In this document: in pieces, positions 22,655 through 39,083 of the stretch
Position numbering within the stretch: position 1 is the first letter of the stretch
Layout of the letters: each line of letters starts with the position of its first letter
NCBI GenBank assembly: GCA_021234155.1
Contig: JAJEKV010000146.1
Location: 1,114,001 to 1,178,000 of the forward strand
DNA from: Isoetes taiwanensis
Lineage: Eukaryota > Streptophyta > Lycopodiopsida > Isoetales > Isoetaceae
Length of the DNA: 64,000 nt
Reading direction: 5' to 3'
Position numbers and translations under genes: made by a program
Notes under the pieces: model-generated
What the model saw: the letters and a program-made list of their open reading frames with translations, nothing else
The model's database searches: none
What the model was told of the DNA's origin: nothing

Positions 22655-25600
22655 TAGCTTATTCTTTCATTCAGGTACTGCTCTCTGACTGCTCCAGATG
22701 GATTGGGCTCAGAATTACCAGCTCTTTTGGGGATCACGGTATTCTTGCAGTCCCGATCCCAAAAAAACCAATGGGCATTTACTCGTGCTTGCTTGGCTTG
22801 TTCTCTCAAAACTTTTTCGTGCTAGTCTTTTCTGTTTTATGATGCTAGCCCTTCTGATCCACTTATTCAGTTATCTGCTCTATCCTTTCTAACTCGCCAT
22901 GTTCTTCTGCTCTATCCTTTCTGATTCGCCTTGTTCTTCTGCTCTATCCTGATTCTATCCTTTCTGATTCGCCATGTTCTTATGCTCTTCTTTGTTGACC
23001 GCGGGATGCTTACCTTCGATCTTTCCCTTGTTTGTCTGTCAGTTTCGAGCCCTCCTGCTCCGATTTGGGTCTGTTCATCTGCTCTGGTTGTGGGATTCGT
23101 CATGATGTTTGCCCCAAGATACTGTTTCCGGTTGCTTCTCTCATCTCCTTTGGATCTGGCTCATGGATTCTTAACTTATTTCCTTCCCAGCACGTGTTCC
23201 TTCCCCTCTCATCTCTCTGAAGCTCAATTCGAGTTTCTTCATAGCCGAAGTCCCAGGTTTGGGCGGTCCCCTGCTCAATCGATTATTTGGATCGGCTGCC
23301 GTACTTTTTTTTGCGGGGGATACCGGGTCGGGGTATCAATCCGAAGTCGGGTGGTCATGGGTTCGGTATCCGATCCCCCCTTTTTTGTGATTTCCTTTCC
23401 TTTTTCCTAGGTTTAGTTTGGTTTTTCGCTATGGTTATGGTTTTTCTTTATGTAGTGTTTTTTGTAATGCTTATTTGGGCTTGTAAGGTAGTGCATGGTT
23501 TTGTTTTTAAGGTTCGAGAACCTATGGCTAGAGTGTATATGATCATATCTATGCATTAGCTTTTTGTTAAACATCTAATTCTCTCATCACTTGTCTCTTT
23601 ATTGAATGTTGTTATTCTGATTGTCTAGTATGGTTGTTTCCGCCTTGCTCGGTCTCATTTTTGTTTATGGTTTGGTTTATGTTTCGTTTGCGGTCGGTTT
23701 GGGGGCTTGTGATGGGTTTGTCTGGGTCCGTTTGTGGAGTGTTTGTATTGTTAGTCTAGGAGCTGGTTTCATACCTTCCTATGTTTGTTGAACAAAAAGT
23801 TTTTTTTTGTTGGTTTATGTCGTTTTCAGAGGTTTAGAAAATTGGTCTGCCTTTGTCGTCCTAAGAGTGTTTATCCAAAGAATATAGATTATGTTTACCC
23901 ATGCTTGCACGACTTTAGTTCCCATATCTGAGCATTTACCTGCTTATATAGCTTTGTTTTTTTTTTTGGGTGCATTTGATACAATCTTTGGTTGTATGTT
24001 GAAGTATCTGAGTGATGATCTTGTCTTCCTTAACTTACAGGTAATTCAAGAAAGTCATTTCAGTGGATAGTATCTTGCTTCCCGGTACCACCTGGAGGAG
24101 TTCTATCCATGATGCATAGTTTGTAATTATGTGTGTTTTGACAACTAACAGTTTACTGGGATCATATAAATTTCAATGGCCTATCATGACCTCGAAACCA
24201 TAACTTAAGAGGTCACGCGAGATGCTTGTTGTAGATGTTTTTAGACAGCTTAGTTGTCTTTTAGATACATTTATCTTGTTAGGAGGCTTGCTTGGATCGT
24301 TCTTTTGGTTGATTGGCTTGGGTGGTTTGTTGTTTGAGTTTTTCGATTAGGCATTTTTTGTAATTTTTTTGCTCTCAGCCAAGTGTAGAGTGTAATAGGT
24401 ACTATTATTCCTTCCTGAACCATCAATTTATATTACTTTGTGGTCGAATTTTTTGGCTGGTAGAGGTGTTGGCCATGGTTGCTTCGCTCGGTTGGTCCTT
24501 TTTGTTGCCTTTATAAATTCTTGATCCATTTTTAGTTTGTTAAGTTGATTCTTGTTTCTTATATGCTTGTATTCCTTTTTTCTTCGTTCTTCACGTTCTT
24601 GTATGATTGGTATTCCTTTTGGTAGTTCTTATGCTTGCACTATCTCCAGTTACAACATGACTCATTCTGTTAGTTACCTCATGTGTGCCAATTGTTGCAT
24701 TGTTTCCTATTTCTCCATGGTTTTTCTTTTTATACTGGCACCTTGACCCCGTTACTCTCGAAACCCATTAAAACTTGCAGGCTTATGTTCCAGGGACTAG
24801 TCAAGTCGACGAGGCAAGATCATGTGGCTTCATGGTTTCAGACGACATGTTTTTTGGATCCATCACCTCACTTCAGTGTTTCTACCACGGTTAGTCATGT
24901 TTACGGGATCTGATTGCAGTTGTCATGGATGCACCCTTCTTTGTTTTGACCATGATGCACCCTTCGTATATTTAGCATCAATTGTCATTCTATAGGGTTT
25001 ATAGCTTATTAGGTTTAATTTGTATCAGTTTTCTATGTAGATTGTGTTTTGGGTCGACCTTTGCATATAAACTTTGTCCACCATCTTCATTAAGACATTC
25101 TATGTTTTCTTTCTCCTGAACTTTTCCTTAGCTACATTTCATTATCAGTAGGTGATTCGTGTCAGTTTGCCATGTGGCTTTTTATCTAAGCTTTCGAATC
25201 ACGTACCTTTATTCTTTCACCCGACATGGTGGTGGGCCGTTACATCTCTCTTTCCTACCAAAATTGATCCCTTTTTAGGATCTTAGGTTTGTCCATCATT
25301 GGTCTATTAGTACCATTTGTGGTGGTCGCTAATATTTGGTTGTTTTGCAGAGGTTTTACATTGGTGGTATTTTGTAAAATCATTTGCCCATGTTTACTTG
25401 GCTTTTGCCAGAGCTATATCTCAGTTTGCATTCGCATTTATTATGGCTCTATTGATGTTCTTATTACTTTGGTGGTTGTGAGTTTTAGTTGCATATTTTA
25501 TATTGTATTCCCTTAGGTGACTTGTTCCTTGTCATTGTTACGACCACCCAGCCATGTGCCCCTTCAATTCTTTTGGCTCATTGATTTCTTTCCATTGCCA

Positions 25601-26069
25601 TTTTCGTTCCCTTCATTCATTATTTCCTTTTCTCCATTTTAGTTCCATTTATCTTATTGAACTCTAATATTGTTCCCTTTCTCGTTCCTTGTTAGTACTC
25701 ACTCTTGCCGTTTGGGTTGTACACGAGTTGCTTCCAGACTTCTTGTTACTTTGCTCTGCTCTGCTTGTCTCAATAGGTTCTTGTCTCATGATATTCTTAG
25801 TTGCAGTTCGTTCATTGCCCGATGCCTGATCGGTTCCTCTAGCCCTTGCCTTTCTCATGGCATTCTCAGTTATGGTTTGTTCGGTTGCCCGATTTGTTCC
25901 TCTCGCCCTTTAATTTCTGATGTGGTTTTTATTGCCTTGGGTCCTATTCATCCCACATCACTCCGCCTTGCTCTATACTTAGTAGGTTTCTGTAGTTTTA
26001 TGCAGGTTTCCTTCTTGTCACTTTTTCTATCCTAGTTTAGGCACCCGGAGACCCTGGTCCTTTGCATGC
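22655..26069 (+). other. T-rich non-coding block, copy B
   Basis: The homologue of 5290-7844, with about 880 bp more (23058-23940). No convincing coding region was found. Open frames such as 22931-23410 read as hydrophobic low-complexity products and are broken or absent in copy A. Confidence 0.5.
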
Positions 26070-26085
26070 AAAATCTATAAATTCC
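26070..26085 (+). other. Empty (pre-insertion) target site of the L1 insertion
   Basis: A single aaaatctataaattcc flanked on both sides by the sequences that flank the L1 in copy A. It is the unoccupied paralogous locus. Confidence 0.95.
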
Positions 26086-26113
26086 TTGGATCAATTTATG
26101 AACATTAGCACCT

Positions 26114-28140
26114 TTTTGGGAATGTTGTTTAGTGTCTTAGCCTTACTGTTTGACCGTCCACTGTCTGATCTCCCCATTCTTTACAAAGCTTCCCATAAGT
26201 TGTTCAATTCTCGAATTTTTTCTTTCACGTCTAGTTGGTTCTTGCAGCCATTTGAATTTTTGGCATGGCTTTTATATCCTCGGTATTGGCTATAGGTTGT
26301 GCCTGTTTTGTAGATATATTCAACTTAGGCTTGGCTTCTCATGGTGTCCTTTGATTATTTAAACATTGTTGTGCCCGTTGTGTCATTTGGTGCTATTGCT
26401 CTACTCTTTTCACTTGGTGTTGTTCATTATGTTGCTCTCTTATGTCTGTTAGCCCCCCTATGTCGATTTTCGACGATGCCATATTGTTCGATTTATTTTT
26501 TATCTCTGTGTTCTGCCTTGCTTTCTGCTTCAAGCGTTTTTGTTCCTTCAATTGCCCACTAAAGCGTATTACACCACTCTTCTCGTTGGGATTGCCCCAC
26601 TGTCTGGTTGCATCTTGGTGTTCTTTGCTCGTAGGATTTTGATTTTGTTCATTTGTCCAATTGCGAGTTTGTTTCTCTTACCCTTCCAGGTTCAGCAGCA
26701 AGTTTCTATGCCCCTTTCTTCCTCAATTCATTTCTCGTGTATGTTCTATCTGGTTATGTCTAGTTGTTCGCTCGGTTTCAAGTTGTTCATTTCAGTTTGT
26801 AGTCCCTTGATGTCGTCTTCCACATGTGCCAAATAGTTCTATTTTACGTCTTGGGATTTGTTGTTCCAGTCTCTATAGTTCTATCTAGTCCTTTATATTG
26901 CTTCATTAGCCTCAGGGATGTTTGTTATGCTTGAAAGTTCATTTGGAACTGTTATACATGTATGATTTATATTGAATTTAGTCTTTATTTTTTAGTGTTT
27001 TGTCGTTATGGTTTTTGCTCTAGTTTGTTGGTACATTGATTCTTATGTTTTGTTGTTCATGTGCTATTTGTTGTGGTCTTAGTTTGTTGTGTGTTCGGTG
27101 CTCATATCTGTTTGTCTTTTACACATCCCATTTTTCTCCTTAGGCTCGGCTTTCTTATTTGTTAAATCAAGTTGGTTCCTGGTATCGTCATGCCTCCATC
27201 TCCCCTCTCACTATTCCTTGCTAGATTTTGCATTCGATGGCTAGTTTTTCATCTTCAATATTCTTATCTATTGTCTCGCCTTGGCTCCCTTAGGTTCACC
27301 GATCTCATGTAGCTGTTGTTTCACCTTTGGCGCACCCTGGGTATTGGTTGCTCCCCATGTATTATTGACATCCTTTGTTCTTTGTCATGCCCTACCAGGT
27401 CACTTCAGTTCCACGTTATTTCTTTATCACACACTTTTCATAAGTTTTATAGTTGTTTCCCATGATAACTCTTTCTGCATTTATGCCACTAAGAAGTCGC
27501 CAGCCCTCTCAGTGATCTGTCTTATTTTTCTGCCAGGATAGCCCTTTCTTTCACATATAGTTTGATGCATTGATTCTCCAGTTTGTTTTCATGTGCTCGT
27601 TTCGTAGTTTGTGGTTTGTGTTCGATTTTTTGTGCCTTATTTGTTTACGCATTCCATTTGCCCCATATTTGGCTTTCTTGTTTGTTAATCGTGGTTGGCT
27701 CGTATCATCTTTATGAAGTTTGTATCATTTGTCTCTGTCTTCTTCCCACCATTCTTTTGTTAGGTTTTGCATTCGATGGCTAGTTTTTTCACCTCCAATT
27801 TTCTCATCTCTTGTCTCGCCTCAGCTCCCTTTGGGTTCACCAATCTCATTCGGCAATTGTTTCGTCTTTGGCATGCCCACGGTATCAGTTGCTCCTCATA
27901 TATTATTCTTTGCCATTCTCTACCAGGTCACTCCAGTTCCAAGTTAGTTCTTCATCATACGAAGGTCTTAGTTTCATAGTTGTTTCCCATGGCATCTCTT
28001 TTCTGCATGTCTGCCGCTAAGAAATCGTCTTCCCTCTCAATGATCTTACTTGTTTTTGCTCACAGTCTCAGTCTGTGATTGGAGGAGGTAGGTTCCTCTT
28101 TGTGTCGGATGTTATTGCTTTGCAAAGGACCTTTCCCTAG
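26114..28140 (+). other. T-rich non-coding block beyond copy B
   Basis: No credible gene. Composition resembles the T-rich blocks inside the duplication. It contains a diverged direct repeat of about 540 bp (see next entry). Confidence 0.5.
26990..28085 (+). repeat. Diverged direct repeat, two units of ~540 bp
   Basis: The word cattcgatggctagttttt occurs at 27231 and 27770, 539 bp apart. The surrounding order matches in both units: tctcgcct-gctccctt-ggttcacc, attgttt-cctttggc, ctaccaggtcact-cagttcca, tagttgtttcccatg, aagtcg. Divergence is much higher than between copies A and B, so this duplication is older. Confidence 0.75.
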
Positions 28141-28341
28141 AATGCCATGGTTCTCTTCTTCATTCTGGGGAAAGGGACGCCTGTTTTGGCGTCACGCCAT
28201 TTTGGGCGTCAGATCTATTTATGGCCTGAGCCTTCTATGGCGCAGGCTTTCTTTGGCTCTGTCTACTATATATCCATGTTGCCTGCTAGCATTCCTCATC
28301 GGCGTTTCCTCTGAGATGAATTCTATTGGTTCTAGAGTTTC
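28141..28341 (+). repeat. Dispersed ~200-bp segment, member 3
   Basis: Nearly identical to 5060-5282, but lacking the 16-bp insert that creates the palindrome in member 1. It is followed by (CCCT)n-like sequence rather than the copy A flank. Confidence 0.8.
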
Positions 28342-28552
28342 CCTCCCTCCCTCCTCTGAGTCTAGTCACCTGGTGTCGGCTCGTCTTAACATCTGTTGAT
28401 TTCTTCTCGTTCCACCTAGTGAGGGTTGTATCGACTCTTCTCTTCTATATCTTTGTTGCTGGTCGCCTCTGCAATTTCCCAGCGCACTTGTCGCTTCTGG
28501 AGAGCACCTAGGGGCAGACCCCCGCGATCGGGCCTAGACTATGTCTGTCTGT

Positions 28553-28978
<426 letters not shown>

Positions 28979-28983
28979 GAATA

Positions 28984-29790
28984 ATGGCCTAGAATGTCAA
29001 TCATTTGACCAGCTTTAAGATAGATCAGATAAAGGATATCCTGGATGGAGTAGATTTAATATTTTTTATAGAAACATGGGAAAATGAGGAAAGTGGTCTG
29101 CCAGATATTGATGACTTTGTGCTAGTGCATTCAGTTTGGCATAAAAAGGATGGAGGAGAAGAGGATTCGGAGGGATAGCGTGTTATGTACGGAAGGAATT
29201 TGAACATCTAATAAGCCTTGTAAGTAACTAGGACAGTAAACAATGTGTATGGATTGAGTTAGCATGCACAGAAAGAAAGGTATTTGTTGCTGGATGTTAC
29301 TTTCCACCATTAAAAAGGGAAACCTATAAGCAATACAATTTAGACATGGGTGATCCATTACAAAAACTGGAGGCAGACTGTCTTCGACTGTTAGGAGCAG
29401 GGGATGTAGTATTGCTAGGAGACTTTAATGGTCGTACAGCAGTTAAACAGACAGCATTGGCAAGTGAGGGTGGAGATCCATTATGGGCAGAGAACATGGA
29501 CGAATCTGAATTGCAAGCAGTAGGATGGAGGAGACAATCTCATGATGTCATCAAATGGGTAACGTCTATGGGACAGCATGTTTTGGACATGTGTACTGGA
29601 ACAAATATGGTAATATACAATGGTACCGAACATTTTTTCAATACTGAAAGATGTACCTGTAGAGGGAAAAGTGTTGTAGATTATTTTTTAGCTCCTGCAT
29701 CTTTTAGTAAAAATGTCAAAAGTTTTGAAATAAAAGATATACAGGCTGAATCGGACATGTACCATTATTGGTGAGTATCTTAATTGCTGG
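28984..29790 (+). pseudogene. E3 AP-type endonuclease
   Basis: Readable motifs are IFFIETWENE (catalytic Glu region), CYFPP, VVLLGDFNGRTAVKQT, GQHVLDMCTGTNMVIYNG and GKSVVDYFLAP, followed by a frameshifted ESD region near 29750. A TAG interrupts it near 29176. In LINEs this domain nicks target DNA to start target-primed reverse transcription. In a microsatellite-preferring element it would be the part that decides where to cut, so it is the domain to compare among copies. Confidence 0.85.
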
Positions 29791-30307
29791 CAAGCAGGCT
29801 CGGGTTGATAAAATGCACATATGTGGCATGAACTTGAACTATAAAAAGGCTGACACATATATTGATAAATGTGAAGAATACAGTGTAGACATTGAATGGC
29901 CAGATAATGTTAATGGCAAAAGTGAGGTTATGACCTCCTTGTTGCTAAAGGCTGCGCAAGAATGCTTCACGTCTAAACGCCGATTCAAAGGGCTTCCATG
30001 TAATGGGTGGTTCGATGCGGATTGTAAATCCAAGCAGAAACAATATAAGCAAGCTGTGGGCCAAGTACACACTCAATACATTAAAGAATTTAAAAAGCTG
30101 GTCAGACGAAAAAAGAGAGTGTATCTTAAGCAGAAACAAGATGAGCTAGTGATCTCCTTGCTAGAGAATCCAAGAAAATTCTGGAGCAAAATGAAAGGAG
30201 GCAGAGTGGAAACCCCACCGTTACCAGTAAATAGTCTTATAAGACAGGTTACGAAACTGTACAAAGTAGAAGGTGTTGAGGAAAATATAGTGGTGACAGG
30301 TTCATAA
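29768..30307 (+). pseudogene. E3 ORF2 linker between endonuclease and RT
   Basis: A 179-codon frame with FKGLPCNGWFDADCKSKQKQ and many Lys/Arg residues, ending at a TAA after VVTGS. The same linker is seen in E2 (ARGLPCNIWFDQECKNHREM, 18199-18390) and E1 (MKGLPCNSWFDASCRAKREA, 14986-15189). It continues in the same frame into the RT after that single stop. Confidence 0.8.
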
Positions 30308-31837
30308 CTATGTTTCACATCTGAAGATGTAATTGAAGGTTTGAAGAAATTATCAAATGGGAAAGCTAGAGATAATATGGGCTTAGCAGCAGAGATGTTG
30401 AAATGGGCTGAAGGTGTAATACTGGAGCAGTTAGTAGAAATGTTTAACGCAACGAATAAGGAAGGTTTTTCTGAGAGTTGGAAGTCCAACAGGGTAGTAC
30501 CAATATATAAGTCAGGAGATGTAAAAGATCCAGGAAATTATCATATGATAATGGTTGGCAATATATTTGCAAAACTGTATGCCACTATGATAGAGCGTAA
30601 AATAAGCAGTTGGGCTGAAGACCACAATGTGAGGGCCAAAGGGCAGGCGGGTTTTAGGCCAAAGAAGAGCACAATTGATCACGGTGACACTCAGAGCTAT
30701 GATGGATACGGTCAAGGGGATCAGAAAACCCATGTTTGCATGCTTTGTAGACTTTGCAAAGGCATTCGACATGGTAAGTAGAGGAAACCTGTGGAAGGCA
30801 ATGGAAAGGATCAATGTGCCTAGACATTTGAGAGATGCTGTGAAAGTACTTTATGAGAAGGTAGTTATACAACTATCATCTCCATATGTAGAGGAATGTG
30901 GAGAAAAGGTGATGAGTAATATTGGGGTTAAGCAGGGCTGCCCTCTTTCGCCCAGATTGTTCGGCCTCTTCATTGATGACCTGGAAAATTGGATAGTTGG
31001 GCTTGGAGGAGATGGAATGCAAATAGCTGGGTACGCTATAATGCTGCTATTATACGCTGATGATGTAGTATTGCTCTCTCGTAGTAAAGAAGGGATGCAG
31101 AGACACCTGACCATATTGGAAGCTTTTTGCGTGATGACAGGTATGCAAGTCAATCTGCGAAAGACTAAAATTATGATCTTTGGCACAAATGTGGAAGATA
31201 ATTACTCATTTAAGTATAAGGGGGTAAATGTGGAGATATCACCCACTTATAAATATCTCGGCCTAGTTGTGGATAAGCATTTTACCTGGAATGAAATAGT
31301 GGAACAAAGAGTAAATGCGGGTATTAAGGCCCTATATGCAATGCAGAAGAAGTGTTTAAAGTCCAAAGTTTTTAGGTTTGGACTTAAGAAAATGTTGTAT
31401 AAAACTTTGGTGCAGTCAGTTGTGCTATACTGATGTGAGATATGGGGGCCAGACCTATCTCTCAGGATGTGGAAAAAGATAGAAAGAATTCAGAAGAAAT
31501 TTCTTCATACAGAATTAGGGGTAAAGACGCAAACTCCGTATGAAATAATGATGGCTGAATGTGGAATGTTGCATTTGGAGGGTGAAGCACTTTGTCGCTT
31601 CCTCACATACCTAACTAAGGTTGGAGGTTTGAGGGAAGATAGTTATCCCAGGTTAGCTTTAAAGGCCACGCTTGACAAAGGGTGGTATGCGGAGGGCGTA
31701 GCTTGGTTACACAAGTGGGGGATGCGGATTGATGATCTGATGAGAAATAAAGATAGAATCCGAGAATGGGTAAAAGAGTCTATGCTGGGAAGAATATGGT
31801 CTAACCCTAAATGCGAAAATGCAAAAGATTACGAATA
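30308..31837 (+). pseudogene. E3 reverse transcriptase and thumb
   Basis: Motifs in order: LKKLSNGKARDNMGLAAEML, NRVVPIYKSGD, AKGQAGFRPKKSTIDH, then a frameshift near 30685, CFVDFAKAFDMVSRGNLW, NIGVKQGCPLSPRLFGLFID, the catalytic box LLLYADDVVLLSRS, GMQVNLRKTKIMIFGT, YKYLGLVVDKHFTWN, a single TGA near 31431 within LYGCEIWGP, and KFLHTELGVKTQTPYEIMM. All three catalytic aspartates are visible. The domain is complete but split by one frameshift and one stop. Confidence 0.9.
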
Positions 31838-32107
31838 ATTATGAACCCAAATCTGCAAGAGATGCAATATTTGAATGCAGATGTTACCCTAAATAAGCGC
31901 CACACTATATGTAGGATGAGGCTAAGTGCGCACCATCTTGGGGTTGAAGTAGGTAGATGGTACAATATTCAAAGAGAATACAGGACTTGCAGAGCGTGTG
32001 GAACAGATGAGGTAGAGGATGAGACACATTCGATCCTACAGTGCCCAGCATATCAAAGGCTTCGAGAGATATGGCATTCAATCACAAACGCTTTGGCAGT
32101 TTTTTGA
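31811..32107 (+). pseudogene. E3 C-terminal Cys/His motif region
   Basis: A 98-codon frame in a shifted phase with RLSAHHLGVEVGRWYNI and CRACGTDEVEDETHSILQC followed by PAYQRLREIW. The pattern CxxC...EDExH...C is a small zinc-binding end domain that also appears in E1 and E10 (CPFCTLDAIEDEKHVFIEC). The family pattern is clear, but it does not by itself fix the LINE clade. Confidence 0.8.
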
Positions 32108-32159
32108 GCTTGATGCTTCTATTACTGGTAGCTTTTTGATACAACTGTTAATAAACACT

Positions 32160-32197
32160 TTCTTTCTTTCTTTCTTCTCTCTCTCTCTCTCTCTCTG
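32160..32197. repeat. (TTTC)n(CT)n junction between E3 and E4
   Basis: The 3' tail of E3 changes from TTTC units to CT units and leads straight into E4 at 32198. Confidence 0.9.

Positions 32198-34230
<2,033 letters not shown>

Positions 34231-34316
<86 letters not shown>
34231..34316. repeat. (CT)n tract at 5' edge of E5
   Basis: About 43 CT units that run straight into the E5 sequence acattgtctatttttgg. Confidence 0.95.
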
Positions 34317-36347
<2,031 letters not shown>

Positions 36348-36370
36348 ATGAGATTTACAGAAGTATTCAC

Positions 36371-36578
36371 CTTTCTTCTAATTGGCTTTGTCACGTATCC
36401 ACCCCTACAAACCCTTTGTTTCGATTTTCTTTCTCTGCTTGTAACAGCGCTTTCCGAAACTTCATCAACAGGAGGATTGAAATCTGAACCCGATGCTGAC
36501 CTCGAAGTGCTTGCATGAGAGTCCAATCCTTCTTCCATAGTTTCTTCTTCAACTGGTGCTTTAAGACATCGATCCATT
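36371..36578 (-). CDS. Candidate host exon, acidic/Ser-rich then basic
   Basis: On the minus strand a pyrimidine-rich acceptor (cccctttcgcag) precedes the exon and a donor (AAAG|gtgaat) follows. One frame stays open and reads VEEETMEEGLDSHASTSRSA, then VTSRERKSKQRVCRGGYV and IRRK, with an acidic/serine part followed by a basic nuclear-signal-like part. LINE E6 (antisense to it) stops 24 bp from the donor. The protein family was not recognised. It could be one exon of a decayed gene or a chance frame. Confidence 0.3.
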
Positions 36579-36820
36579 CTGCGAAAGGGGATACAACATC
36601 CACGCACAAAAATCAGATTATTAACCGATTTGTATTACTGCTTGAAGGGATTTGTATTACTGCTTGAAGGAAAGGGATTTCAATTTCTTCAAGATACATT
36701 TGTTTCTTGAAATGCATTCGATTTAGGAGCAGCTATAATCGATTCGGGTCAAGTTTTCGTTGAGGTAGAATCCGGAGCCATGTTTGATCGATTGAGGAAA
36801 GTTCAAAATGTGCGCCAAAG

Positions 36821-36958
36821 TTTTTTTTTTTTTCGCAGGCAAGATATTTAGATTTTATTGATAGAGATGCTAGTACAAGATTTCGGGAGGATTTGATATA
36901 ATTATGGAGAATATTGTACGTCAACCGCCTTTATTAATGATAGGCAACTCCATGTAAA
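36821..36958 (-). mobile_element. Possible poly(A)-tailed retroposed fragment
   Basis: On the minus strand an AATAAA (complement of 36854-36859) lies about 20 nt before a run of 13 A (plus-strand T at 36821-36833). That is the 3' end of a processed transcript or L1/SINE. A 10-bp word ttcaaaatgt flanks it (36802-36811 and 36960-36969), but 9 nt separate the left copy from the tail, so the target duplication is doubtful. Confidence 0.3.
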
Positions 36959-37093
36959 ATTCAAAATGTACATTACAAACACTTTAACCCAGTTCAAATT
37001 TTTACATCAATATACAAAAAAAATCAATCACCCTTTCATGCTTCTACCCAGGCCGAGTTACTCAAATGGGCAGGGCAGCCGTTCAACAGAGCA

Positions 37094-37411
37094 TTGCAGG
37101 AAGGTTTCCCCCGACAATGGACCACAAGCAGGATTGTCCCCATTCACAAGGCGGGCGACCCACACTGTCCGGCCAATTACGGGACGATCATGGTCAGTTC
37201 AGTATTTGCCAAACTGTTGGCTGGCATTCTCGAGCAGCAGTTGACCCGCTGGGTAGAGGCAGCAGATGTGCGAGCCCTCACAAAAGCAGGCTTTAGACCC
37301 CGCCACTCAACGATTGACCATATCTTTACACTGCGGGCACTGATTGAAGACAGCCGGAACCATCGGCATGACTTGTATTCTTTGCTTTGTGGACTTCGTG
37401 AAGGCTTTTGA
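37094..37411 (+). pseudogene. E7 reverse transcriptase N-terminal fragment
   Basis: A 105-codon frame beginning in MQEGFPRQWTTSRIVPIHKA and running through VFAKLLAGILEQQLTRWVE and the GFRPRHSTIDHIFTLRALIE segment. It matches E2 17600-17870 and E3 30440-30700 by eye. It ends at a frameshift before the first catalytic aspartate. Confidence 0.8.
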
Positions 37412-39019
37412 TCTGATCCGGGGAAAAGCTATGGGCTAGATCGGTGATCAATCTGGGGCTGCCGCTGCGGCGTGCGTAATGCCATATACAAAGCTGATGA
37501 GAGTTGTTTTGGCGGGGATGCACCGACGGGCCAAGCATTCACCAAGAGTATCGGTCGGCAGGCTGCCCCTCTCACCAACACTTTTGGCCTCTACATTTAT
37601 CGGTTAGAGCCCCCGGCTTCTCGAGCATGGGGGATGACATACGCTTTTGCACCGGTCATCCGAAAGCTCATCTATGCGGGACGATGTTGACCTTCCGCCC
37701 ACACCCCGAAGCTATGCGCCTCATCCGGATGCCCTAGACACATTCGGCCGGGCTATAGACATGCGCGTGAATCGGCCAAGACTGTGGTGGTTCAGATCCT
37801 CTTCACGCCACCCCACCTCCACGCACTCACATATCGGGGGGGACTGTGGAGGTCCGCCCACCTACAAGTACCTAGGGGTGGAGTTCCCCTCCTCGCTCTC
37901 GTTGGGAGGCGCCCATCGGCTTCTTGGTGACAGCCAGGGGGAAAGCTTTATGCCATGCGAGAACAACGATCACCGTGCGTGAGCTCTATGATTGGGGCCA
38001 TCGGTCACATCTGTTTTGGGCACCGGTCGAGCCTCGTCCTTCGTATGGGATCGAGGTTTGGGGCCCGGTCTCTTTGGCGACCTGGAATGACTTGGGCAGT
38101 GTAAGGCATTTTTGGCACGCACTTGGGTGAAACCTTCGGTCCCCCCATCGGTCTGCTGCAGAAACCGGATTCTTGCCGCTTCACGGGCGGCGGCCGTTGA
38201 TAGACACATCGTCTATTTTCGTAAAGTGGTTAATATGGGTGATGCTCGGCTCCCGACCGGCTTATCTTTGTGGCAATGGGCCCTTGATGGCTCGTGGCCC
38301 TGTTGGAAAGGGTAAAGAGATCGGTGGTTCACCGGATGGAATGTGCAGAACACAAAGTGCGTCGCAGTGGACATAGAGGCCGATCGTGACACTGCGGGGA
38401 GTACCGGATGCTTGGTTCCTTGGCAAGCTCGGGACCCCGACAGCTAGAGCAGGTCAAAACGGCCCATTACAAGGAGCACATCAACCCCGTGTTAGCCCGG
38501 GGCCCGCAGCCTCTACTCGCGTCCCCGCCTCGAAAGCGCGGACTCATTGCCTCCATTCAAGACAGTGCCCACCATCTTCGAGATCGAGATGGACAGGTGG
38601 ATTGGGGAGCCCCGCCAGTTAGGCTCTGTCTGCCGTCCAAGCGGGTGCCATTGAGGATGAGTCTCACACTTTCCGAGTTGCCCAAAGATTCAATCGGATC
38701 CGGGCGGATACGCTCCCCTTAGTAACGCCGGATTTGCCCCTACATTTATCGATGAACACACCGTCGATGCGTGCTCGGGGTCGTACATTCGTGAGGTACT
38801 GGATACGTGGAGCTCACCTTTGCCCCGGCTGCCGTGCCCGATCGGGCACTACGGGTCGCGGTGCATGAGTGTATATATTTGTGTGTTTTGCATTTTGTAT
38901 ATTGAAGCAGGTTTGTCACAGGTGATTGTCGCCACGCTTTTCCCTCGAAAACCCTTCGGGGCGGGGGTTTTATAATCCGGGTAGTAATCCGCTTGCTGCG
39001 CTTTTGTATTGGGTCCCAT

Positions 39020-39033
39020 AGACCGATTGGTCT
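39020..39033 (+). promoter_or_regulatory. 3'-terminal hairpin of E7 (AGACC-GATT-GGTCT)
   Basis: A perfect 5-bp stem with a GATT loop, followed by ccGTGGACGATAAAAATAC and the (CTTC)n tail. This is the cleanest copy of the motif. Confidence 0.75.
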
Positions 39034-39083
39034 CCGTGGACGATAAAAATACCTTCCTTCCTTATGGTAGTAGCTACCATACT

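Larger units (their letters stand above)
37049..39064 (+). mobile_element. LINE E7 (5' truncated, (CCTT)n tail)
   Basis: Starts at the AELLKWAG motif of RT and reads SRIVPIHKAGDPHCPANYGT, LTKAGFRPRHSTIDHIFTLR, a frameshifted FVDFVKAFD near 37390, a decayed catalytic box near 37670-37690, YKYLGVEFPS and RHINP-like tail segments. It ends with TTTTCCCTCGAAAACCC, GGGGGTTTT, the perfect hairpin at 39020-39033, GTGGACGATAAAAATAC and (CTTC)n. Unlike E1-E6 no (CT)n is seen at its left edge. GC-rich and full of frameshifts. Confidence 0.85.

Noticed and set aside
36802-36969. Ten-bp target duplication ttcaaaatgt around the poly(T) fragment
   Set aside because: Nine bases lie between the left copy and the tail, so it does not fit target-primed insertion and may be chance.
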